Assembly: GCF_002091715.1 (NCBI RefSeq)
Contig: NZ_BDAG01000001.1
Coordinates: 310,001-374,000, forward strand
From: Pseudomonas migulae NBRC 103157
GTDB lineage: Bacteria > Pseudomonadota > Gammaproteobacteria > Pseudomonadales > Pseudomonadaceae
Length of the DNA stretch: 64,000 nt
Reading direction: 5' to 3'
The translations under genes and the position numbers were made by a program. How positions within the stretch are numbered: the stretch's first letter is position 1; every line of letters begins with the position of its first letter. Shown here one piece after another: positions 36,193 through 44,010 of this stretch. The notes below the pieces were generated by a model. The model saw nothing but the letters and a program-made list of their open reading frames with translations, was not told where the DNA came from and ran no database searches.

Positions 36193-36468
36193 ATGCGTAA
36201 ACCAGAACTCGCCGCCGCCATCGCGGAAAAAGCAGATCTCACCAAAGAACAGGCCAACCGCGTTCTCAACGCCGTTCTCGAAGAAATCACCGGCGCCCTG
36301 CACCGCAAGGACAGCGTGACGCTGGTCGGCTTCGGCACCTTCCTGCAACGCCACCGCGGCGCCCGCACCGGCAAAAACCCGCAAACCGGTGAGCCAGTAA
36401 AAATCAAGGCCAGCAACACCGTTGCATTCAAGCCAGGCAAATCGTTGAAAGACAGCGTTAATCCGTAA
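36193..36468 (+). CDS. HU-family DNA-binding protein
   Basis: 91 residues; AAAGGGGCTT upstream. Nearly all of the HU/IHF fold is recognisable: the N-terminal helices (MRKPELAAAIAEKADLTKEQ), GFGTFLQRHRGARTGKNPQT with the DNA-intercalating arm, and the closing KPGKSLKDSVN. It is a nucleoid-associated DNA-bending protein. Its position after rubredoxin reductase matches P. aeruginosa PA5348 by memory; it is neither the main HupB nor IHF by sequence. It has its own terminator downstream and about 190 bp upstream for a promoter. Confidence 0.95.
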   Translation: MRKPELAAAIAEKADLTKEQANRVLNAVLEEITGALHRKDSVTLVGFGTFLQRHRGARTGKNPQTGEPVKIKASNTVAFKPGKSLKDSVNP

Positions 36469-36504
36469 CACGCACCGACTGCCCGCCTAGCGGGTGAGCG
36501 GAAC

Positions 36505-36546
36505 AAAAAATGGGCACGCCAACCAGGTTGGGTGCCCATTTTTTTA
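36505..36546. terminator. Bidirectional terminator after the HU gene
   Basis: AAAAAATGGGCAC and GTGCCCATTTTTTT form a stem with T runs on both strands. It can end the HU gene (plus) and transcripts leaving the DUF6124 gene (minus). Confidence 0.88.
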
Positions 36547-36580
36547 TGGCTGACGAACGCACATAAGACGCACGACCACC

Positions 36581-36670
36581 TGTAGGAGCCGGCTTGCTGG
36601 CGATCGCGGTAGATCAATCAACATCAATGTTGCCTGACACACCGCCATCGCCAGCAAGCCGGCTCCTACA
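36581..36670. repeat. REP pair (REPIN), last one in the window
   Basis: Inverted TGTAGGAGCCGGCTTGCTGG arms between the HU terminator and the DUF6124 gene stop. Confidence 0.9.
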
Positions 36671-36689
36671 GGTTTACGTGCGTGGCGAA

Positions 36690-37085
36690 TCAGCCGGTTC
36701 GACTTTGTTGCCTGGCGAAAATCGCCGCCATTTCCGGATCATCGAGGTGATCCAGCGCACGCTCCACCAACAAATGCACCCCGTCGGCCATGCGGCTGAG
36801 CGCCAGGGCTACGGAGCGGCGTGAGCCGTCCACATCGTCGGCGAGGTCGGCGGCGATGGCGCTGATGGATAGCAGGTCTTCCGAGGCGTTGGCGAGGAGG
36901 GCTTCAGTGTTGATGCCGGGGCAGACGCTGAAGAGTTGGCCGCTGCGTTTCGGTGGTTTGGGTTCGGTTGGCGGGAAGTGATGGTCGAGAGCGCGTTCGG
37001 CGGCTTCGTTGAGTTTGTTTGAGTCGGGGCTTTCGTATGGGGAGATTGGGTCGGTGTCTGGCGGGTTGGGAGTTACCTTGAACAT
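36690..37085 (-). CDS. Small Pseudomonas-specific DUF6124-like protein
   Basis: 131 residues from the ATG at 37085, chosen because AAGGAATTGAAG precedes it. The N-terminal third (MFKVTPNPPDTDPISPYES) is Pro/Asp/Ser-rich and probably disordered. The centre DSNKLNEAAERALDHHF and the C-terminal helices (LSISAIAADLADDVDGSRR, VALALSRMADGVHLLVERAL) are amphipathic. The layout matches what I remember as DUF6124, common in several copies per Pseudomonas genome and of unknown function. No signal peptide or catalytic motif. Its long leader has conserved-looking, mutually exclusive hairpins over the ribosome site. Confidence 0.85.
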   Translation of the reverse strand: MFKVTPNPPDTDPISPYESPDSNKLNEAAERALDHHFPPTEPKPPKRSGQLFSVCPGINTEALLANASEDLLSISAIAADLADDVDGSRRSVALALSRMADGVHLLVERALDHLDDPEMAAIFARQQSRTG

Positions 37086-37310
37086 GATCTTCAATTCCTT
37101 GAGTGATGCCGACACCACTTCGCCGACTAAACGAAGGGGTGGCAGCTGTACGCAGGTTAGTCGGACCGGGGAATTGAAGAAGCCGGCGCACCCGAAGGTG
37201 CCCTACGCACAGCCACCATCAAATGCAGGTTGGAAATACCTGCCTGACGGACGCTTGTGCATCTTCAATTACCAGCGAGCGACTAAACCCGGTCACTGAT
37301 GAGCAGTGAC
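37086..37310 (-). promoter_or_regulatory. Structured 5' leader of the DUF6124 gene, candidate RNA switch
   Basis: Four pairings are visible. (a) CTTCAATTCC (37089-37098 on plus) is complementary to GGAATTGAAG (37170-37179) and covers the Shine-Dalgarno. (b) CCGACTAA (37123-37130) pairs with TTAGTCGG (37157-37164). (c) CACCACTTCG (37113-37122) pairs with CGAAGGGGTG (37132-37141) at 9 of 10 positions, and this excludes (b). (d) GCACC-UUCG-GGUGC on the minus strand (37188-37201) is a classic UUCG tetraloop. A further 7-bp hairpin, GTCACTG/CAGTGAC, lies at 37292-37310. Confidence 0.55.
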
Positions 37311-37446
37311 ACGAACCAAGTTACCGACCGCCCCCAAGGCGCACAAGCCGGCGGATTCTGGCGTAGCCGTAGGCAACGACGCAAGGTGTTGTAGCTCTCA
37401 GGAAGTAACTTACAAGGCTTTTAAACAAGCTCGGTCAGACATGTTT
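37311..37446. other. Intergenic stretch between the DUF6124 leader and the lipase operon
   Basis: No coding sequence is supported. It ends at a plus-strand terminator without a known plus-strand gene before it, so a small RNA here is possible. Confidence 0.4.
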
Positions 37447-37475
37447 AAGTGGCAGCGACACTGCCACTTTTTTTG
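37447..37475 (+). terminator. Orphan plus-strand terminator
   Basis: A perfect 9-bp stem, AAGTGGCAG (37447-37455) with CTGCCACTT (37461-37469), CGACA loop, followed by a T run on the plus strand. The nearest plus-strand gene upstream is HU, already terminated at 36546. On the minus strand it has no T run, so it poorly serves the lipase operon. Confidence 0.8.
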
Positions 37476-37488
37476 ATTCTGGCAAGCG

Positions 37489-39825
37489 CTACACAATCGA
37501 ATCGATATCCAAATGGAACGGTTTGCCCACCGCATGCCCGCCCGTAATTGCCGCAATAGCCGCGTCATTGTCTTCGGGGGGTGACGGAATCATCGCCAGT
37601 GGATCGTGGTCAATATTTTTCGGATGGGCTCTCCAACGTAGCAGGCTTTCTTGCACCCACTCGGACTGGTCGGCATGGCTGCCATAAACATCGGCCACGG
37701 TGACTGTGTGCTTGTGCGGCGCCTCCAGGCGAGTCTGGGTCATCCGGAGATTTTCGACTTCTTTTTCAAGATCCCTGATGTCTTGGGCATCTCGCTGAGG
37801 ATTGGCATAAGCGCGAGACTGCTTTTCGATTTTCGTGCTCAATGCTCTCAGTTGCCCTCTGACGTTTTCCAGATTGGCGTTGACCCGTTCAAATTCCGTC
37901 AACGTCACCCGCGGACGTTTTTTTTCTTGCGCTTCCTGCCAGCGGCGCAGGGTGGCCCAGCAGCCGGGAATGTAACTGCCAACCATCGAGTGATGGCCGC
38001 CGTCTATTATTTGCCGCAGGAATGAACCACGCTTGGGCAAGCCATTAGTCTGTCGCAGCGCCTCGGCGTAGCCATGGTCGTTGATCGTGCTGCAACCCGG
38101 TTCCCAGAGAATGGAGGATTTACGTCCATCGTCGAAGTCCACCGGCATGAAGTGACGCAAATTGCCGTGATGCCCATAGGGGTCACCCGTGAAGTTGATG
38201 ATCCCGCCGATGAAGAATGCCAAACCACCGACCGGCTGGAGGGCAAGTACCGCTCCATGGGTGGCATACACCGGAACGCGGTTGGACGGCGTGTTCATCC
38301 AGGTGGAAGGAACGCTCGGTACGGGGTCGTTGTGGAAGACGATGCGATGGTGTTTTAGCGGTTCTGCAGCTTCGATAAAGGTTGAGTCGGCGGCGCGTGG
38401 GGCGCCGTAGGTGTAAAGCACGATTTCCGGTTGATACCGTTTATTGCGTCGCAGCATCTCAGCAAGTAACAGCGCTACCGCACCGCCAAGGCTGTGCCCG
38501 CAAATCACCAACTTTTGCCCGTTGTAGAATTTTTCCAAGTACTTCACAGCAAACGTGTAGGCCACTTTGGCAGCCCGATAAAAACCGTTGTGCACTTTGC
38601 CATCCCCTTCCTCGAAGGGAACTTGGTGGGCATCTGCATCAAGCCAGGCGTCGGGCAATTTCTCACTGGTTCCTCTGACACTGACCAATATCAACTCGTC
38701 GTGATGGCTGATAAAGGCCTGAGTGTCCGAGCTTTCCGCTAGTTTTCGATCATCGAGGAAGTGCAGCTTCGCTGGGTGTTCCTGCTCCTCACCCAACTCA
38801 GGGGCGTTGACCTCTGGATACAATTGCGGATCGAACGGCACCACTTCCAGACGTTTGGAGTAGGGCACCTCTTCATACAAGGGGTAAAACTTCGCAGTCT
38901 GTGAGTCATCGACTTGCCACAGCTCTTCAAATTGCGGCAAAGCGTGACCGAACCAATTGCCGCTGCTGGGCCGTAATGGAAATGACACGCTGTCGGTGGT
39001 TACGGGCTGGGTGTTTGGTTCTTGACCAAAATCGGTGTAACTCAATGTCGACATCAGTGCCAGTTGATAAAGGTTGAGTGCGCAAAACTCGTTGCTGGTC
39101 GACAACATCGGCCGCAGCGCCCTCATCGGGCGTACTTCCAACACATGATGTTTGTTCGGCAGTAAAGCGATGCCTTTTGGCTTGGGCGTCGGCGGGGCGA
39201 ACCCCAGTTCGGACATGCCCATGTCTGCCGGGGTCATGACAGCGCCCATTCCTCCATCCGTGGCACCTTTATTCTGAAGCGTGAATGATCTGGTTTTTGC
39301 GGGCTGGCGGAACAGCGTGTGTAGCACCGTGTTGGGTGGGGCGCTGCGCGAGGTCAAGGGCGGCAAATGCGCAACATGCTTGACCAGTTCGCTCACTTCA
39401 ACCTGGTAATAGGCTTCGGGATCAGCGAGGTCTTTTGCTGGATTTGCGAGAGTGCGTACGCCTGATATATCGAAAAAGCGGGCTTTTTCGGCGCGTACTT
39501 GTAGTTCAGTGATGGGGAGTGGGTAGTTCGGTCTATCTCTTAGATCCTTGTAAAGCTCTTCTGATCCTTGGAAGGGCTGATCGACTTTGAGCATTACTGG
39601 GCCGCAGTAGTGGTTATCCACTTTTCCGGCGCCTGTAGCATCCAATTTGCCGGTGTAGACAGCGTCTTCGTAATCGATGACTTCATAAATCAAGCCTGCA
39701 TAGGCTTTGCCGTCGCCGAATTCGTCTACTAACTGAAAGCTCGTCGAGTGACCGCGTAATGGGCAGGCGTGGATATTTCCCCCCATAAAAGGCACATCAC
39801 TTACTGCTAAAGTTTGAATGCTCAT
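37489..39825 (-). CDS. Class-3 lipase, candidate T6SS phospholipase effector
   Basis: 778 residues. The lipase elbow GHSLGG places the nucleophile at Ser445, inside VICGHSLGGAVALLLAEML; HNDPVPSVPS (about 100 residues later) and GHHGNLRHF offer the Asp and His of the triad. The N-terminal 200 residues (RGHSTSFQLVDEFGDG, LDATGAGKVDNHYCGPV, YPLPITELQVRAEK) form the conserved front region I associate with Pseudomonas T6SS lipases carried by VgrG and DUF4123 adaptors. Residues about 640-720 are coiled-coil. No signal peptide, as expected for T6SS cargo. Last gene of the vgrG operon; its ATG overlaps the immunity-gene stop (ATGA). Predicted to attack membrane phospholipids of rival cells. A Tle2-like assignment rests on the class-3 lipase fold only. 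Confidence 0.85.
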   Translation of the reverse strand: MSIQTLAVSDVPFMGGNIHACPLRGHSTSFQLVDEFGDGKAYAGLIYEVIDYEDAVYTGKLDATGAGKVDNHYCGPVMLKVDQPFQGSEELYKDLRDRPNYPLPITELQVRAEKARFFDISGVRTLANPAKDLADPEAYYQVEVSELVKHVAHLPPLTSRSAPPNTVLHTLFRQPAKTRSFTLQNKGATDGGMGAVMTPADMGMSELGFAPPTPKPKGIALLPNKHHVLEVRPMRALRPMLSTSNEFCALNLYQLALMSTLSYTDFGQEPNTQPVTTDSVSFPLRPSSGNWFGHALPQFEELWQVDDSQTAKFYPLYEEVPYSKRLEVVPFDPQLYPEVNAPELGEEQEHPAKLHFLDDRKLAESSDTQAFISHHDELILVSVRGTSEKLPDAWLDADAHQVPFEEGDGKVHNGFYRAAKVAYTFAVKYLEKFYNGQKLVICGHSLGGAVALLLAEMLRRNKRYQPEIVLYTYGAPRAADSTFIEAAEPLKHHRIVFHNDPVPSVPSTWMNTPSNRVPVYATHGAVLALQPVGGLAFFIGGIINFTGDPYGHHGNLRHFMPVDFDDGRKSSILWEPGCSTINDHGYAEALRQTNGLPKRGSFLRQIIDGGHHSMVGSYIPGCWATLRRWQEAQEKKRPRVTLTEFERVNANLENVRGQLRALSTKIEKQSRAYANPQRDAQDIRDLEKEVENLRMTQTRLEAPHKHTVTVADVYGSHADQSEWVQESLLRWRAHPKNIDHDPLAMIPSPPEDNDAAIAAITGGHAVGKPFHLDIDSIV

Positions 39826-40658
39826 TTGGTTTCGTCCTTGTCTTCCGTGCAGCCCGGGTAAATGGTGCAGATCCGTTCATCCACCATTCTGAAACTGCTG
39901 AAATCTTTGTAATTTCCATTGCAATAGCCACGCTGGTCTTCAATGCCTTTTCCCATACAGCGCTTCCAGCCTCCCGGGACTTTGACCCAAGTGTCACCCC
40001 AGCCTGGCAGTTCTTCACCCGCTAGCTTGATTTTCAGCTTTACAGTTTTCCCCGGTAACTGAGTCAGTGTGTAGGCCGTGAAAGGACGACCTCGGGCGAT
40101 ATTTCCCTGCTCATCCATTCTTTTGCAAGTAAGCAGTTTTATCAGGTAGCGCTTGGGGCCGACTGTGCGAAATGCCCACTGGCATTCACCAAAGAACTCA
40201 CCTACGCCGTCAGTGTTGAAGGTGCCCATTTGTCGCTCTAACAACTCTGGACGCACGGCAATTGCGGCATAGTCAGTGCTTCTATCACTTCGTTCCGGGC
40301 CAAAGATGCCCGTCACTTCAACCTCCACACGGTTCAACGCCAGCGGACAGCCGCTCACGGTTCTGTAAAGCGGGATCTCGGAAGTCGCTTCGTATTCCAT
40401 GTAGACCTTGTTGAAACCGAGCTGAGTACCTTTCCCACCCGGCACGGTGCACGTCTGCCCTTTGGCGGGCACGTAGTTGGCCGTCAGTTCGTACTTGAAG
40501 TCAGGCGGGAAATCGGGAACGAAGGTAAATTTCTCCCGCTTTCCAACAGCAGCACAACCCAAAGTAAGGGAAAGAGCAGCGGAGAGGGTTAAGCTTTGAA
40601 TAACCCGTTTCACGTGCAAAGCAGCTCCACAGCACCCCAGCGCTTTTTGATGTTTCAT
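39822..40658 (-). CDS. Lipoprotein, candidate immunity protein for the lipase effector
   Basis: 278 residues from the ATG at 40658 (AAGGA upstream). A GTG 15 codons later with GGAG upstream is an alternative start that gives a tighter signal. The lipobox LTLGC puts the lipidated cysteine at residue 35, followed by Ala, so outer-membrane sorting is likely. The mature protein has many cysteines and ends CTEDKDETK. It overlaps the lipase start by four bases (ATGA). A periplasmic lipoprotein translated just before a lipase is the standard layout for Tle-type effector immunity, so the role is inferred from position. No domain is recognised. Confidence 0.78.
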   Translation of the reverse strand: MKHQKALGCCGAALHVKRVIQSLTLSAALSLTLGCAAVGKREKFTFVPDFPPDFKYELTANYVPAKGQTCTVPGGKGTQLGFNKVYMEYEATSEIPLYRTVSGCPLALNRVEVEVTGIFGPERSDRSTDYAAIAVRPELLERQMGTFNTDGVGEFFGECQWAFRTVGPKRYLIKLLTCKRMDEQGNIARGRPFTAYTLTQLPGKTVKLKIKLAGEELPGWGDTWVKVPGGWKRCMGKGIEDQRGYCNGNYKDFSSFRMVDERICTIYPGCTEDKDETK

Positions 40659-40756
40659 AGGCTTTCATCCTTGTTTTCCGTGCAGCCAAAGTAAACGGGG
40701 GAAGTGTTGCGATCAGCCGGTATGTAGAAGGTCACTTCCCTTCTGCGCTTACCTTT
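40655..40756 (-). pseudogene. Remnant of a second immunity-like gene (C-terminal end only)
   Basis: In the gap between two lipoprotein genes, a frame reads EVTFYIPADRNTSPVYFG followed by CTENKDESL and a stop. The real immunity gene ends ICTIYPG, then CTEDKDETK and a stop. The DNA of the two tails is alike over about 33 bp (plus strand near 39822 and near 40655). The remnant stop overlaps the next start as ATGA, as in the intact copy. No start or N-terminal part remains, so this looks like a tandem paralogue deleted to its last 33 codons. Confidence 0.65.
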
Positions 40757-40758
40757 GA

Positions 40759-41070
40759 TTATCCGGAGAATTTTCCACACAAAGCGTTCCCTTTGTAGCT
40801 ATGAACTAAAGGTCCTAGAAACATAAGAGGGCCGCACGCATAAAAATCAGAGTTGAATTTTTGGTCCTTGTACACCTTGCATACAGGCAGCATTAATGGG
40901 ATTGGTAAAATTAGAGCCCATAGCGTAATCCCACACCACTCACGGGTTGTTTTGTCTCCGCTGCGTGTATAAGGATCAGGTGTTTTTAGTGTGTAACCAA
41001 TGCAACCAGTCAAAGAGGTCGTAATCAAAATTACGATCATTCTGTTTGCTACTAATTTAATTTTTTTCAT
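40759..41070 (-). CDS. Small lipoprotein of unknown function in the vgrG operon
   Basis: 103 residues from the ATG at 41070. The lipobox LTGC gives a lipidated Cys23 after a basic, hydrophobic signal (MKKIKLVANRMIVILITTS). A second hydrophobic stretch, ITLWALILPIPLMLPV (about residues 51-66), could be a membrane segment. The ribosome site is poor; a start at 41151 overlapping the adaptor gene end has GGGAGG but would add 27 unlikely residues. Base composition is more AT-rich than the neighbours. It lies between the adaptor and the immunity-type genes and may be a second immunity or accessory protein. No family recognised. Confidence 0.65.
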   Translation of the reverse strand: MKKIKLVANRMIVILITTSLTGCIGYTLKTPDPYTRSGDKTTREWCGITLWALILPIPLMLPVCKVYKDQKFNSDFYACGPLMFLGPLVHSYKGNALCGKFSG

Positions 41071-41137
41071 ATTGTCGTTTTGAACGTTCGCATTGATTGG
41101 GTGATTTCGTACGTTTTTAAGGTACTGACGACGCGCT

Positions 41138-41986
41138 TTATAAGTGTGCATCTCCCTCCCAATAAAGCACTTGCTGATACACCCGCTCAAAATGCGCCGC
41201 TGAGTCCTCCTCCGGCTTCGGTTGCCATTTCTTGGGTGGCAAGTACCCCGGCGCTTTCAAGCACTGAGTCAGCAAAAAATGCACCTGCTCAGGTTGCTGC
41301 CAGCCCCACAAACGGGCCAATTGAATCAAGCCCCACAACCAGTCATCCACATCGCGCTCTGTGGCAAGGGCAACCAAGGCTTCGGTGTGTTCACGGACCA
41401 AGTAGCGGCGCGTGTTATCGAACTGCACATTCGCGTAGACAATCTCCGGCGTCGGAGTTTTCAACCAGGCAGGATCGACTGGCAGCGGATGTTCGCCGGG
41501 GTCAGGGTTGTCCGTGACCGTCCATTGCTCGGCGTGCCAGTAACAGACGCTGGCGATCGGCCCCAGATAATCGGCGTATTGCTCAGATTGCAGATAGCTG
41601 AGGGCGCGCGCCAATACGCGATTATCGTGGAAGCGATACAGCGCCAGATTCGGGCGCTCACCGACCACCAGCCGGTCGCGCCAGTGGGTGACCAAGGCAT
41701 CAAGGTCCGTAGGCGCGGCACTGGCCAGCCAACCCCAGTGACGCTCAGGCGTGGCGAGCAGCGCCTGGATGACCGGATGGTTGACGGTTCCGATCCGAAA
41801 AAGAACTGGGCCTGCTTGCGCCATTGAATTCGCCGCCGTGCCCACATACAGATTGCGGTACTGATCGGCGCCCAGTTCCTTGGTTAATGCGTTGCGCTCG
41901 TCGAGCTGACCGTCAGAGTCGAGCACCAGATAGAGTTCCCGTGCGGACCGGGATTGATCGAACAGCCATTGTTCAAGGGTATTCAT
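41138..41986 (-). CDS. DUF4123 T6SS effector adaptor (Tap/TEC type)
   Basis: 282 residues from the ATG at 41986, which overlaps the vgrG stop by four bases (ATGA); longer readings lie inside vgrG. The N-terminal DUF4123 domain begins MNTLEQWLFDQ and includes LYLVLDSDGQLDERNAL, FRIGTVNHPVIQAL and GWLASAA (about residues 60-100). C-terminal helices follow. DUF4123 proteins chaperone a cognate effector onto the VgrG tip; here the cargo is presumably the lipase encoded at the end of the operon. It has no signal peptide. Confident at family level. Confidence 0.93.
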   Translation of the reverse strand: MNTLEQWLFDQSRSARELYLVLDSDGQLDERNALTKELGADQYRNLYVGTAANSMAQAGPVLFRIGTVNHPVIQALLATPERHWGWLASAAPTDLDALVTHWRDRLVVGERPNLALYRFHDNRVLARALSYLQSEQYADYLGPIASVCYWHAEQWTVTDNPDPGEHPLPVDPAWLKTPTPEIVYANVQFDNTRRYLVREHTEALVALATERDVDDWLWGLIQLARLWGWQQPEQVHFLLTQCLKAPGYLPPKKWQPKPEEDSAAHFERVYQQVLYWEGDAHL

Positions 41987-44010
41987 GCGACTTCTCCGAT
42001 GCTGCATTGGCCAGCAAGACAGGCCTCGCAAAGCGGGCAGTAGTCCGCCGCCTGCTGTCGGGCGCTGGCGACGATGGACATTGGGTTGGCGATAGCGGCA
42101 TTCGCAGTGCGAGCCGGAGCTTGTAGCGCCTGTAACGGCTGAATACCCGCCAGTGGCGCACCGCCCTCGACGATGGGCACGCTGCTGAAAATCCCGCCCG
42201 CGTTGATGACAATGTGGTGACCTCCCGCCGTAAGCGTCAGGCTCATGCCCGCATCGATCACTACGTTGGTGGCGGTGACATGAGCCTGTTGACCAGCCTG
42301 AATCACCAGCGAACCCGCGGACGTCGTGCTGCTGTTGCCGCTGATAGTGATCAACTCGTCACCGCCGATCACCGTGCTGCGCGCGCCTTGGGTGGTGTGT
42401 AATTCCTTGCCCCTGATCAGGCTGGTGCTGTTGTTGTCCACCTGTTCGAAGCGGTCGTTGTTGATCAGGCTGTGGCTGTCGTTGAGGATCAGTTGCTCGA
42501 TGTCGCGTTGTGCGCGCAGGTAGATTTTTTCCTGCCCGGTGCGGTCTTCAATTGCCAGTTCGTTGTAGCCGCCACTGCGTGGCGAACTTTGGCTGCGCAG
42601 CACCGTTCTGGTTTTGTGCTCGGGCAGTGGATGCGCGACGGACATGACCGTGTTGGCCACGCACCCGGTGATCAACGGTTGATCCGGATCGCCTTCCTGA
42701 AAAGTCACGACCACTTCCATCCCGACGCGCGGGATCGTCACGGCCCCGAATCCCTCGCCGGCCCAACTGGAGGCAACCCGTAGCCAGCAACTGCTTTTTT
42801 CGCTGTTGAGTTCTGCTCGATCCCAAGGCATTTCGACGCGAACCCGGCCGTATTCGTCGCAAAAAATTTCCTCTCCGGGCGGGCCTGTGACACGAGCGGT
42901 CTGGCAGACCAGTACAGGTTTTCGGGGGGGCAGAGGAGGGCGGTAGAGCACGTCTGACGGAATAGCGCTGAAACTGTTGCGGTAGCCTTGAGTGAAACCG
43001 TTGGCGGGTTTGTCGTCGCTGACGAACGCTTCTTCCAGAGATTGCGGTTGTTTCCCTTCGTGACGAAGGCTCATCAGCAACCACAAGCCGTTGCAGGTTG
43101 TGCGCGGGTGTTCGGTCAGGTCGAACAAGTAACCGCTACGCAGCGTCGGCTGATTGCTTGCTCCCTCGACCAACTGATAGTCGCTACGGTGTCGCTCCAG
43201 TGCCTGGCGGACGAGCTGTTTGCCATGTTTCTCAGACTTCATCAGCAGCGGATAGCGGTAGTCTTCAAGCTCGGGGGTGAATTCTGCGGTGAAGCTACTT
43301 TCCAGCAACAGACCAGGGCGTTTCTGGTCATAGTCGCGGCGTGTGACCGTGCTGGTGCGGGTGCTGAAACCCATGGCAAACCGGTGGACGACCGGATGCT
43401 CGGCGACCATGCCGGCGCCTTGCCGATAGGGGGTTGCGCCGAGGGTCGGTAAAAAGACCTGGTCGTCGGTGAACACCAGCAAATGACTTTCAGGCGAATG
43501 CTGGTGATGCCAGGCAATACCGTCTTCAGCGCACAGACGCTGGACGAATTCGAAGTCACTTTCCCCATATTGGGTGCAAAACTCGCGCTTGACGCTGGTG
43601 CTGACATGGAAGGTAAACACATCCGTCCGCATGCCATGTTTTTGGAGAACCTGAGTGATGATTTGTGGCACGGTCAGATTCTGGAAAATCCGTTGGTTGT
43701 GGCTGAACTTTAAGTAGTAGAGGGTGGGGACCAGTGTCAGCTGATAGCGGGTCAGGCGTTTTCCAGATTCGCCCCCAACCACATTTTCGATATGGCCATG
43801 AATGCCCTCGCCGTTGAGGCCGAATTGAAGAAAGGCGGGTTGGTTGAGCAAGCTTTCCAGATCGAAATCCGGATGCTCGCTGACCAGGTCGACCTGAATC
43901 GAATACAAGGCGCTGATGGTTTCCGTGCCTTCGAAGGCCAGCACTTTGAAGTCGTTGCGAATCGTCGGGATCAGGAGGGTGAACTGGGCAAGATTGGCCG
44001 ATGCAAGCAT
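41983..44010 (-). CDS. vgrG: T6SS spike protein VgrG (TssI)
   Basis: 675 residues; AAAGGATAAGCGC precedes the ATG. Residues 1-370 match the gp27-like hub (for example LTRYQLTLVPTLYYLKFSHNQRIFQ), about 385-465 the gp5 OB fold (DEYGRVRVEMPWDR, WAGEGFGAVTIPRVGMEV), and the rest is the DUF2345 beta-helix with repeated short strands (DSHSLINNDRFEQVDNN, TVIGGDELITISGNSS). The last 25 residues carry an unusual CPLCEACLAGQC cluster. The trimer caps the Hcp tube and carries effectors. First gene of the adaptor-lipoprotein-lipase operon, divergent from the T6SS core cluster with 675 bp between. Confidence 0.95.
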   Translation of the reverse strand: MLASANLAQFTLLIPTIRNDFKVLAFEGTETISALYSIQVDLVSEHPDFDLESLLNQPAFLQFGLNGEGIHGHIENVVGGESGKRLTRYQLTLVPTLYYLKFSHNQRIFQNLTVPQIITQVLQKHGMRTDVFTFHVSTSVKREFCTQYGESDFEFVQRLCAEDGIAWHHQHSPESHLLVFTDDQVFLPTLGATPYRQGAGMVAEHPVVHRFAMGFSTRTSTVTRRDYDQKRPGLLLESSFTAEFTPELEDYRYPLLMKSEKHGKQLVRQALERHRSDYQLVEGASNQPTLRSGYLFDLTEHPRTTCNGLWLLMSLRHEGKQPQSLEEAFVSDDKPANGFTQGYRNSFSAIPSDVLYRPPLPPRKPVLVCQTARVTGPPGEEIFCDEYGRVRVEMPWDRAELNSEKSSCWLRVASSWAGEGFGAVTIPRVGMEVVVTFQEGDPDQPLITGCVANTVMSVAHPLPEHKTRTVLRSQSSPRSGGYNELAIEDRTGQEKIYLRAQRDIEQLILNDSHSLINNDRFEQVDNNSTSLIRGKELHTTQGARSTVIGGDELITISGNSSTTSAGSLVIQAGQQAHVTATNVVIDAGMSLTLTAGGHHIVINAGGIFSSVPIVEGGAPLAGIQPLQALQAPARTANAAIANPMSIVASARQQAADYCPLCEACLAGQCSIGEVA

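Noticed and set aside
37009-37299. 96-codon plus-strand frame opposite the DUF6124 leader
   Set aside because: It is antisense to the gene and its structured leader, with no plausible ribosome site; the base pairing explains the sequence better than coding.
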